Assembly (NCBI RefSeq): GCF_018831695.1 | Contig: NC_056711.1 | Location: forward strand, 729,992 to 793,991 | Direction: 5' to 3' | DNA: 64,000 bases | Source: Puntigrus tetrazona | Lineage: Eukaryota > Chordata > Actinopteri > Cypriniformes > Cyprinidae | Shown: piece after piece, positions 42,236 to 52,009 of the stretch | Layout: each line of letters opens with the position of its first letter | Numbering within the stretch: position 1 is the stretch's first letter | Made by a program: the position numbers and the translations under genes | Notes under the pieces: generated by a model | Databases searched by the model: none | What the model was told of the DNA's origin: nothing | The model's input: the letters and a program-made list of their open reading frames with translations, nothing else

Positions 42236-43869
42236 ATTTATCCCAAATTTGTATGGTTTGTGTGTGTAAAGAGAGGGGAGTATAAACAATTATTTTGTCC
42301 ATAACCTTAACTATGTGCAACAGTAAGAGTCACGCAAGCCTTAGCAAAACAACTATTAACTTCATGTAAAAAATTCCTCTGGAGTGACTGCGAGCAATGT
42401 GGTGTGGGCACGCTTTGTTTACTGTTATGATTCAATTACAAACAAACATAATAACAGCGACTGTTAGTGGGAAATATGCAGGTGTTTTCCTGATGATTGC
42501 GAAATTGTTTGTGCTGATCTAACAGATGGTTGGAGCAGCTCTGGAGCAAGTGTTGTTTAAAGCACCCCAGGCAAAACTGGCCCTAAACTTTCTGATCTTC
42601 AGCAAACACAGATATTTAAGCCCACACACACGTCATGATGTCAAGAGACAAACATGCAATCACAGACAGCATGGGCTGGAGAGCATTCCAGAGAGACAGG
42701 ACATACATCCTTTACCGCAGATGGCTGTCGCTGTGTTCGAGCGTTGTACTTCTTCAGCTAGAGGAAGTGGAGAGAAAAAAAAAAAAACCTCCTCCAGCCC
42801 CAGAAGTAAACAATGATGAATGAGCCGAGCGACTGCTGTAAAATACAGCCGAGTGTACTTACGCCTGTTCATTTCATTTGACTAATTGAAAGAGCGCAAA
42901 GAGGCGTGCTATATTTCAACGCGTTATGAAGCAGGTCGCATTTTTTATTTTTGATTTTTTTTTTGTCTGAGAAGTGCATAGCCCAAGGCCAGTCCTGCTA
43001 TGACCCTAGAGCTCGCCTAACCCTGTCAGACATAAAATCTGCATTATGCTCAAATTGATGTATTACTATGTGACACATTATGAATATTACATCACAAACA
43101 CACAGCTGCTGTCAGTCAGGGAAAGAATGGTCGTCCTCTGCACCAAGTGAAGCATGGGAGACATTGCGCGAGAGTGGCGCCTATTGGGTTCATCTGTATA
43201 GTAAATGATTCATACTGAACACAGTGTCAAGAAAAATGCACTTAGGTCTAAGGTAGACAAAGAATGTGTTTCTCCCTCCCTTCTTCTCACCGCTGGGTTT
43301 CATGTTGAAAACCTGACAAATGGTGGTAACATAGCGTGGCATTGCACTCCCATAGGCCTGGGCTTGATAATGAATGCATCGTTTCATCTTGTAGGAAAGG
43401 ATAGCAAACACTCATTTGTGGTTATCACAATTCACACATGAAATCGATTTTGCAAGTCTACGAAAAGGGGGGAAAAAAAGGAGGTGAGTAGCTTTAAGAG
43501 GAGTGTGGTTATAGCCTAAAGTATCAGTCTTTGCTTGTGCAATGTGATTTATGGTGTTGTGCAACAGCCGTTCATCCAAATAAAAGATTACTGAAAGTTG
43601 CCAAACTACACACTCCTGGGGTATTTCTCTTTTTTACCAGAAGAAATAAAAACATATCAAAACAAAAATTCATGAGTACCTAAAAAAATTGCCTTTTTTG
43701 CTTCAGGATACCAGAGATTTCATATACACAGAGCCCCAAAGGTCTGAGACCAGTAGTGAAAATATTTGTTTACATTTTTTTTTTTTTTTTACTTTTATAG
43801 TATCTGAGGCACAGAAACATTTGACTTTTTGTTAATTTCTATTTTTATGTATTTATTTAGGTTTCAACG

Positions 43870-44190
43870 CATTATATTGTTTAAAAATCACAATTTAAAA
43901 TATCAGTTGCATTTTTAATATATTTTAGAACATAATTTATTCCTGTGATGTAAAGCTGGATTTTCAGCATCATTAATCCAGTCTTCTGTCTCAAATGATC
44001 CTTTAGAAATTATTAAAATATATCATAATCAATGTTGATAATAACAAGGTAAACAGTTGTGCATGTTAATATTTCTGTGGAAATCACAATACATGTTTTT
44101 CAGGGTTATTTGATGAACAGAAAGTTCAAGTTACGCTATAAATGTCTTTCCTGTTATAACATTTTAATGCATTCTAAATGAAAGCATTTG
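43870..44190 (+). repeat. Dispersed repeat copy, long internal part
   Basis: It contains TTTATTCCTGTGATGTAAAG, then CTGGATTTTCAGCATCATTA, CCAGTCTTCTGTCTCAAATG and TTGATGAACAGAAAGTTCAA. The CCAGTCTTC and GATGAACAGAA blocks recur at 62275-62540, showing that both are the same family. Confidence 0.75.
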
Positions 44191-44276
44191 TTTCTTATTA
44201 AAATCTTATTCTAATTAAAATAGTCATAATTCAGTGTTATTTTTCCTAAATTTCTCAATGTTTTTGTCAGATCTTT

Positions 44277-44280
<4 letters not shown>

Positions 44281-44320
<40 letters not shown>
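44281..44320. repeat. A-tract of 40 bases
   Basis: A pure run of 40 A. On the transcribed strand it is a T40 tract beginning 72 nt beyond the donor of the lrmda exon at 44393. It follows a dispersed-repeat copy and may be that copy's A-rich tail. Confidence 0.95.
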
Positions 44321-44324
<4 letters not shown>

Positions 44325-44392
44325 GTATGGTACAGATATTACAGGAAAAAAAAGTCTCAAATTGAAAACCATTGAAACTAGAGTGTCCTCAC

Positions 44393-44532
44393 CTGTATCT
44401 CTGATAGTCGTCTTCATCTTTATCCATGCTGACCAGTTGGTTGGGACAGGCCTCATTTCCCAAAAGGCTCAGGTATTCCAGCGCTGACGTCACTTCCGCC
44501 AAATGCTCCAACAGGGCCTCGATGTCGGTGAA
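44393..44532 (-). CDS. lrmda: lrmda internal exon encoding LRR C-terminal cap (46 codons + 2 nt)
   Basis: The minus strand reads FTDIEALLEHLAEVTSALEY, then LSLLGNEACPNQ, then LVSMDKDEDDYQRYR. This is the last LRR turn and the cap that follows it; LSLLGN.ACPN is a strongly recognisable LRMDA segment. The exon is 140 nt: phase 0 at the start and phase 2 at the end (TAC AG), followed by the donor GTGAGG. The next exon supplies the G that makes AGG (Arg). No AG precedes the first codon; the intron ends in AC after a U12-type branch site, which fits the unusual donor of the upstream exon. An AG lies 15 nt inside the exon, but using it would need a GT donor that the upstream exon lacks. In the intron, 72 nt beyond the donor, lies a 40-base A-tract (T-tract on this strand). 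Confidence 0.93.
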
Positions 44533-44557
44533 GTGTCAAGGGGCAGAGGTCAAGGAA
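44533..44557 (-). promoter_or_regulatory. U12 branch site TTCCTTGAC and AC 3' splice site
   Basis: The minus strand reads TTCCTTGAC (44557-44549), which matches the U12 branch consensus TTCCTTRAY with the adenosine at 44550. The intron ends with AC at 44534-44533. The branch-to-end distance of 17 nt sits in or near the short range usual for U12 introns. There is no polypyrimidine tract plus AG, in contrast to the other lrmda acceptors here. Confidence 0.83.
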
Positions 44558-45723
44558 GCCAGGCTGTTAATTACATTAGCATTTACTCTGTGCTCTCCGC
44601 CAGAAGAGCTCCATCCGAAACCCTCGGAAAGAGCTCAAAAGGAATTGTGCTCGAGAATACAAAGAGTGGGTAAATTTAAGGGTGAGATTTTGGCATTTGC
44701 TACAAGTTTGGCCGCTCTCTTCTGCCGTTCTTCTTCCCATTTCCTGGGTGGCTTGGTGCAGAACATTAAAAACATTGACAAAATGATGGATGCCTTGTGG
44801 TAAAAACAGTTAGTGACTCCCTAAGCCATGGACACCCCCTCCCCTTCACCCAGCACAGGGAAACAAACAGCCACTTCACAGCAAATTCATCACTAATACA
44901 TTCACTTCATTGGAAAATGGTGCCCAAAACGTGTCAAAATACAACCACACTAATGCAGCACTTGAATTTCAATGGCAGCAGGCCACTACAGGATGTAAAT
45001 AATTGGCCCATTAGCATGTGCAGACCACTTCACAGCAGAATTCGGGTCTGAGCTGCTGACACTCTGTCGGAGGAGAGCTGTTTGGAGAACAGAGGGTGAG
45101 GCTGCGTCATTATTATGTAGATGGATAGCATCCAGCGACAAACAGCAGAGCATAAATTTTCGTCAGGCTAGCACATTTACTTTTGCCATTTACTTTTCTT
45201 TGCGTCTCATCACACAAACTAAATGTAACGTGTCGCAGTGAAGTAATTGCAGACTGTCAACGAACGGAAACCTGAAAATTCCAGTCCGGCTTCAAAGATT
45301 TACTTTTGGCGTGGGGTGGCTGGTATGTTAGCTTATGCTACACTGAGAAACGTATGAGTTCAAATATTGGTTAATAAACTCTGTTTGCTCTGCTTTCTGG
45401 TCATGCGGGCCAACTACAGTAAGAGTCACCGTACGATACGATCTGTTTCTAAGAAGGACGTCTAACAGGGTTTTATCTTTCAGTCATGGGACTGTACTGT
45501 TTTTTTTTTTTTGTTTTTTTTGTTCTTCGCCTCTCCTCCACTAGAGGTCACCATGGCACAAACTCAAGTGAGTTTATAAAGCGAGCCCATTAGACAGGAG
45601 CTCAATTTAACACAATAACATCATTTAAACAGAACAAGTGTGGCAAAAGGAGATCCTGCACTGCATTGCAAAGAAACCCGCAGCATATCCTGTCATTTTG
45701 GTCAAGCATGAGAGCTGAAAAGC

Positions 45724-45732
45724 AAAGGATAT
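45724..45732 (-). promoter_or_regulatory. U12-type 5' splice site ATATCCTTT
   Basis: The first nine intron bases on the minus strand are ATATCCTTT, directly after the CAA codon. This equals the strict consensus recognised by the U11/U12 di-snRNP at AT-AC introns. It is very unlikely by chance at exactly the codon where homology to LRMDA stops. Confidence 0.87.
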
Positions 45733-45859
45733 TTGGTTCTTATTGAGCGTCAGGGTATGGAGCCGTGGTAACCTGGGCAACCAGAGGTCATTTCCGAGAA
45801 GATTGTTGTCCACAATCAGCTCTTCCAGTTGGCTGAACGCTTTCAGGCCTGTCAGTGAC
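45733..45859 (-). CDS. lrmda: lrmda internal exon encoding LRR core (42 codons)
   Basis: This exon encodes leucine-rich repeats of LRMDA, a small cytosolic protein needed for melanocyte differentiation (human OCA7 when mutated; links to RAB32/38 and Commander trafficking are recalled, not visible here). On the minus strand it starts after TTATCATTGCAG with one G that completes a split codon (probably AG|G, Arg). It then reads 42 codons beginning SLTGLKAFSQLEELIVDNN and ending LPRLHTLTLNKNQ. Two LRR units with the LxxLxxLxLxxN pattern are clear, and the text closely resembles the human protein as I remember it. The length is 127 nt (1 + 126), ending in phase 0 at CAA. The following intron begins ATATCCTTT rather than GT. 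The open frame extends upstream to an ATG at 45876 and downstream to 45625, but those parts are intron. The preceding exon was not found. Confidence 0.93.
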
Positions 45860-47454
45860 CTGCAATGATAAGGCAAGAGAGGAAAAATGATATGGCCCTA
45901 AATCTGGGCAGCCATTATGTGCAGAAATAAATATTTCAGCCGGGCCCTTTCACAGGCCGGAATAGTTTGGGCTTGGGACTGTCAGGAGAGTGAATGATAA
46001 GAATTAGTGGCGCTAAGATCCCCTGGCATGGTGCGGCATCCTTCACACGCTGGCAGCGTGAGTGATGAGGGTCACTCGTGAGTAGCCAGGATTCAAAACA
46101 AAAGGGCTTCAGAAATGCAGTGTGCGGGATGAATTTGTCAATGTCTTGTGCCTTCAGGCACCCAGCTTTGCCTGACCCTAACCCTCCATTCCCAAGATAA
46201 ATAACTCTGTCACAGTTCACCTTCACTCCCCCAACACAAATTTAACTCGTCATCCATCATTTTCCCAGCACAGCTATAATGCCTAGCCACAAACCGAATG
46301 AGTACAACTTCTGCAACTTATGCGATGAGCCGCTTGCTGTTAAAAACAACTGCTTTACCGGGGGAAAACTTTGACGGTTCTCCCTTTATTCCCCAAAGTG
46401 TCACCCAATCCCCCCACAGACGTCCCCCGAGGATCTCTTCTGGATCTCTTCCCCGCCCTGTGCTGGCATAAACATGATGGAGGGTGGTGCTCAGGGTAAT
46501 GTCGGGCCTTCCAAAGTTCATGGCATGGAAGGTACATAAAAGCTGGGGTGTGTGTTTCTAATGCCTCAAATGGCAGAGGCTGACAACCTACAACGCTAAT
46601 GTGTCCACCCTTGCTTAATTGACATTTAGGTCTGTCAGCCTCGAGAGAAGAACAAGTCGATGGAGGCTAGATGCTAGCCTTCGGCGCTCTTGGGGCGAAA
46701 TGGAAAAATAACACCTGCATATCATAATCTTATGGATTTTGTTGTCGTGAGACCTTTTGTGGTACAGTAGCGTGGAAAATCCCTAGGCAATCTGGAAGGA
46801 GCTCACAGGAATACGTGTTGATATCTAGCCAGGTGAAGTCTGTCTTTGGAAGACACCCAACTATTGTAGCAACGAACAAATCGGTCCTGCTGTCAGTGTC
46901 ATAAAACTCTCTGTTGTGTTATGCAAATACCTCGCTTATCGTGTAAAACACGGCTGATGAAATTTTATGGGCTTCACAAGAAGAAGAAAGCAAACTTATA
47001 GAAGCGGGCGGCCAAGAACTCCAATCGCAAGAAAAAGGCGTTCTATTTGTATTGTCAAACTGCGTAAAAATTCTGAGAAATGTCCCTGTTTGGTAATTGA
47101 AAGCTGTTCTGCGAGCCCTCTGCACCTGTTTGCCTCGCCTGTTTCTGGGCGGGTGTAATGTTATTAGCCGCTTAGTTAAGAGGCATCCGCGCGTCGCAGG
47201 GGGGTTGCTTATTAATTGTTGTTTTCGTGTCACTACTGCTGTGTGCAAAAGGTGATTTAATCAGTTAAATTCACAGCCGAGGGAGCGGCCAAATCACAAT
47301 CACAACAACAAACAGGGATTCAACCCTAATTTGCCAATAACACATTGCGCCTAAACATTCTGCACTGCTGTATTATATGCAACATCTGTACAGCGCAGAA
47401 GAGGATAACTTTCAAAATGTGCCGCACACTGAGTGATTAATTGCCAAACGATTT
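45860..47454. other. Putative upstream lrmda intron, unique
   Basis: Balanced, unique sequence beginning at the acceptor TTGCAG of the exon at 45859. 47100-47300 contains GTTATTAGCCGCTTAG and TTATTAATTGTTG and may be regulatory. No exon ending in phase 2 with LRR-like coding was found. Confidence 0.5.
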
Positions 47455-47863
47455 AAAGGAACAGTTTACCCAAAGATGAACATATTTATTCACTCATGAC
47501 CTGACTACGGAAGAGTAAAAATAAAATATAACTTATAAAACAGATGCAGAAAAGACATATGAAAAGTGTAGGATGTGATGTTGCAGAAATGGCTTCAATA
47601 TACATCAAACCCAATATTTTGCTATTTTGTCCATTAAGTACAAAGAGAGAAATGTTAAAGAATTTGTATGAAGCTCGTTTTCAAAGTTCACAATTCATAT
47701 TCTATATTAAATTAGATATTACATGCATCTATATTACATCGGTTTCTATTCACAGATAATTTTGCATATGCTTGCATACCATGCAACATGCAGTCTCACT
47801 TTAAAACACCTTAAATATAGAGCACATTGTTCACTTCTTTTAATAACACCAATAGCGAACATT

Positions 47864-48149
47864 GGTCACACTTCATATTAGGTGGTCTGGAATGCGCTTA
47901 CATAAGTACAATGTACTTATTGTGTTCATATCGTATTGCAAAACACTTGCTGCTACTGAGGGGGGATATGGGTAAGGTTAGGCACATGTAAGGTGTAAAG
48001 CATGGGTCAACAGTGTAATGTAATTACAGACGCAATTACAAGCACATTTTTAAATACAAGTACCATGTATGTACACATTACGTGCATTGTATAAAATTAT
48101 TTATTTCAAATAATGAAATAGTTAGGGCCACCTAATATGAAGTAGGACC
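47864..48149. mobile_element. MITE-like element with inverted ends, nested in an older repeat
   Basis: GGTCACACTTCATATTAGGTGG (47864-47885) is mirrored by CCACCTAATATGAAGTAGGACC (48128-48149), 22-bp ends that differ at two positions. The 286-bp interior has no coding capacity. The flanks (about 47455-47530 and 48150-48245) look like two parts of a different dispersed repeat, with AGTTTACCCAAAGATGA on one side and GAGGGTGAGTAAATCC on the other. This suggests insertion into an existing copy. No target duplication was clear. Confidence 0.65.
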
Positions 48150-48245
48150 TTTATTCTTTTTATAAAGTTTGCTTACCATGGTCCTTTTGCTGTATGACAC
48201 TTGTTTACGAGAATAAAAAACTACTTGAGGGTGAGTAAATCCTGA

Positions 48246-51200
48246 ACAGCCACTTACAAAACTAAAATAATGTCAAAACACAAGCAATCTAAAACTCAAT
48301 CACACACAAACGCTTCAGGTAGGAACCTCTCTGACTCACACCTCGTCCCCATGGGGAATCCAAAACTGACTGCACATTTTCACCACCATCTTCAAAGTCA
48401 CACCACAATGACAGAATAGCACAACGCAGGGAGCACCGTCTGATCTAAGGCGAGAAGGAGAGAGATGGACGGGAAGACACGAAAGAGAGAAAGAGAGATA
48501 GATTTAACGAGTCACGCCAATGAACCCGCTCCTTGTTAAGATAATTATGATCAAGCTCATTGTCACAGTGAATATCTCAACGCGTTTGCCAGTGCAGCGT
48601 GTCTGCCTCTCTCTGCCTGAGTTAGCACACAGCTCACAAAGCAGGAGATTTAGCTGCTAAACAACATGCTGCGCTGGAAAAAACACATGATTACACAGGA
48701 TAAATAAGGCGACCAAATGACCATGATATAAATTAAATACAGGTCAGAGATGGTTTGGTGGATAATGTGGGCACTCCAATGAGGCGGTGACACATGATGG
48801 TGATTTACAACATTTCAAAACTGTTTTTATGAAGAAAAAAAAAAACACTGTTTAAGAAAAAAGATTGGATAAATCAGATCTTTCGGCACATTAAGCATAT
48901 TATTCGGAAGACTGAACAAACGTCTTCCAAAATTGAAACTTACCTAGCACCAAGTATGCTGCTGAGTAAATGAAATGAAGTAGTATGGAACTTCATAATA
49001 AAATGCAACACAATACACTGTTTAAGACAAACTGTAAGAATGATAGTCTGAACCTGATATAAGCGACATAAATGATCAAATCTAGTGACAGATGTTTTCA
49101 CTATCTCTGTAAAAAATGTACCATTAAAACTTTATCTAGGATGCTTTTTTTCCCCATTACTCCACGTGGCAACACATTTGTGAAAATATTCCCCTCATTA
49201 AACCACCAACACAAAAACGAGGAACAAAATCACAATGTGTCTTCACGTATGTGACAGGTGTAGTTTTACAGAGACACAGACACTAGCTGGTATACGATGC
49301 AGCTAATTATTGGGACAAACAGCCTCCTGACGGTAACTCTTGCTCATAAAATTGGGATGTCTAGTAATCCAATTATTAAACATAATGCCTAATAGAATGA
49401 GGAGAGGAAATACTGACAAAGAAAGTAGATAGAAGGTCAAACAATTGCATTACTACTATCAAAGGTGACGTTAAAAAGATCCCGTGTAGATAGTGACAGT
49501 TTGCTGACATGCGAAACAATCGCTCGCCGAGAACGTCTAATTCCACGCCTCCTTAAAAGTCGCCATGTAAATGCTGTTAAGCAACCTTTCAAAGCCAGGG
49601 CCTGTAAAACAAATTACTATGCAGACTATCCTCAAAAGAAGCCAAACAAGAGGACAAGAGCTCAGACAATGACACAGAGATGGCTTGACAGAGATGGATG
49701 GATCGATAGACAAATACTAATGCGGACATGCTGATTGATAAACTGCTGCTGACAACAGGGGAAAAAAACACTCCGTGATTATTGGTTGAAATGTCAGTCA
49801 CTGCAGCCATTAGTCAGCCAGCTTTCACAGGTCACATGTCCAGGGAGGGAGACACAGAAAGAGAAAAAGAAAAGGGAAGAGAATTCAGCGATACACCTGC
49901 CAAGTTAGCAAACAGTGCTAACCGCAAATCAGAGATTTTCAGACACAGCGTTCATTCAAACGCACTCATGAAGCCTTTGTATTCTGAGTCTGCGTTCCAG
50001 CAGTGATCCCATTCAGCAAAAGCCTCCTTCTGTATGATATTCCCAGCTTTGATATTTCCCTTTGCTATGGCCAGTAATTCCCTTGTTTGCTCGCCGGTTT
50101 TAAAAGGCCTTTCTCTTCTCTGCTCTCTTTTTTGAGTCCCTAGTGTGTCTGTTCTTGACAGAGCAGCTCTGATCATCCTTTGATACTAGTCTCTCTCATA
50201 TCCTCGGCTCCACAGTGTCACCCATGTGTCTGGAGCCAAAACTGGGTCCCAGAACAGCCACGGGCGATCTAGGCCGTATATGCAACCAGCACCACAGCTC
50301 GGTTTTAAAATACAGACTCGGACTCGACTGCGGATCCCATTGTTTGGGATCTTTTCCTGTGTGAGGAACGGAATCCGACTTTAGGCCTTGTTTGAAAGTT
50401 AAAGAGGGGAGATTTAACATCAAAGCTGTCTCCGGTGTAGGAAAAGTAATGTTTTTATTCCGAAGAGGCTGCGAAGGCTTGGGAGTGACAGGCAAATTGA
50501 CACGCTGTTCACAGGGCAAAAGATAAATGTTTGATGAATTGGCCAATCCGGTTGGAGTGATGGGCTTCATATGTGCATAATGGACTGGCTGCCTGGCAGT
50601 TCTGATTGCCTGCCAAGATAAGAAACTATAATGAATGAAAGAGGGAAGCGGGGCTGTAAAAACAGCGATCGGACTGGTTTTAATAAATGAAAAAAAAAAG
50701 GAAGGAAGAAAAGATGCACATGACACCGCAAAGCTGTCCATCAGAGGACATGACAAACTCCTCATCGCACAGAGAGAATGAATGAATCAACTATTTCTCC
50801 TGATAAATGTGAGGTAGAACGCCACATCTGCCCATTGTGTCGGTTTTTAATCAACCCTACAACCTTGAATATGATCTTGACACCAGCTTCATGCAGAATA
50901 TATGCGCCAAAGGAGCTTGGATGCACTCCCACCTTCAACCCGCATGCAATTCTGTTTTCAATCTTCAAAAACATGATGCCTCAGATGCAGCGGCACTATA
51001 AATCTTCAGTTTGGCAGTATTAGGCAGCCATTATCTAGCTTAATCTCAGCCCATCCACCCTGTCTGACTTCAAACATGTCACCAGCCCTCGGGTGGCAGC
51101 AATTTACAGATCACATGTGTAAGGAAATGGGCTTCAGCTATGTTGCAATTTACATGTGTTAAAGGCTTATGGAGCAGTTATCCTGCAGTTTTAATGGGGA

Positions 51201-51729
51201 CGCACACTGCTTTGGTGATTTTCTTCCAATATACAATGTGCATTTTGGTTTGTTATTTACGTGGATATACACAAACCTGCAGCGCATAATTTGGCTCCAT
51301 TAAACAACACTATCATTACAGTACTGGGTATAACACATATAAATAACGGATACTTATATAAAGAGCTAAATACTACTGTTTCGGAGCTAAATACGTCAAA
51401 GAAAAAATGTAAAGAGAAGAAAAACAGATGGGGTTCCATGGATAAATGGCCATATTTAATTAGACTGAAATTGTGGATTAAAAGAAAAGATAACAGAAGG
51501 TCATCCAAAATTTGCTGTTTTCTGTATTATATTATTTTATATTCTGTATTATTTTATATTTTACTTCTACTTTACATACACTTTTAAGATACATTTATTC
51601 ACCTTTAAATAACCATTGATCTTTATATTAAAAGGGCAGCTTGAACATTCTATGCAATCTCTCTTTTTTTCTTTGACAAAAAAATAGATGCGCTTGGTGA
51701 GTAAATGGCAAAATATTAGAGTGAAGTAT
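48246..51729. other. Gene-free stretch
   Basis: Mostly unique. It includes a 189-codon antisense frame at 50196-50765, the longest non-repeat open frame in the window, with no recognised domain. A good GTAAGT donor at about 48944 follows a short open frame but shows no LRMDA similarity. Confidence 0.5.
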
Positions 51730-51934
51730 AGTGTTAAAGGTATACATCAACAAAAATAAAAATTCTGTCATTATTGACTCAACCCTTATTATTAACTGAA
51801 CCACTGAGTTCCACTCTACAGACAAAAAACACTGACGTCATTGAAAAAGAAAAAAGTAATTGAGGATTGGTGAAACATGAGGGTTTGGTAAATGATGACA
51901 ATTTAGATTTTTGGGTGAACTATGCCTTTAAGGC
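51730..51934 (+). repeat. Dispersed repeat, 'GAACTATTCCTT' family
   Basis: It starts GTTAAAGGTATACATCAACA then AAATTCTGTCATTATTGAC, and ends AGATTTTTGGGTGAACTATG then CCTTTAAGGCA. This is a shorter copy of the family at 13800. Confidence 0.68.
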
Positions 51935-51990
51935 AGCCTCTGACTGGACCAGGCGGTGGTGTGCTGGTTAGGGTGGGGTTGAGTTGAGTC

Positions 51991-52009
51991 GGGTCGGGTC
52001 GGGCGGGGG
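51991..52009 (+). other. G-quadruplex motif
   Basis: GGGTCGGGTCGGGCGGGGG has four G-runs of at least three with loops of 2, 2 and 1, a canonical G4 pattern. It is preceded by GGGTGGGG and follows a dispersed-repeat copy in an otherwise AT-rich neighbourhood. Confidence 0.8.

Larger units (their letters stand above)
40514..44392 (-). other. lrmda: lrmda intron (GT-AG, 3879 nt)
   Basis: This is an ordinary U2 intron from donor GTGAGG (44392) to acceptor TTTGTAG (40514) after a T-rich tract, splitting an Arg codon. It contains two TA arrays, a GA-rich tract near 41384-41442, two copies of a dispersed repeat (about 42100-42235 and 43870-44190) and a 40-base A-tract. The stretch 42330-43740 shows no repeat or gene that I can recognise. 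Confidence 0.85.
44533..45732 (-). other. lrmda: lrmda intron of U12-dependent AT-AC type
   Basis: The reading frame fixes both ends of this 1200-nt intron. The exon before it ends CAA in phase 0 and the exon after begins TTC ACC GAC in phase 0. The intron therefore starts ATATCCTTT and ends CTTGACAC. These match the minor-spliceosome AT-AC class: the 5' site fits its consensus exactly, and the branch element TTCCTTGAC places its adenosine 17 nt before the end. The first GT beyond the exon is about 55 nt in, and the nearest upstream AG is 31 nt before the exon and out of frame. No ordinary GT-AG pair explains the junction. Apart from the splice signals the intron is unremarkable unique sequence with a T/G-rich tract near 45500-45522. 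Confidence 0.85.

Noticed and set aside
45625..45876. Continuous 83-codon frame as a stand-alone LRR gene
   Set aside because: Only 45733-45859 resembles LRMDA. The start ATG lies in the acceptor region and the tail is intron.
48944..49000. Possible upstream lrmda exon ending before GTAAGTTTC
   Set aside because: The donor and phase would fit, but the short translation (MKFHTTSFHLLSSILGAR) shows no LRR pattern or convincing similarity, and the acceptor is undefined.
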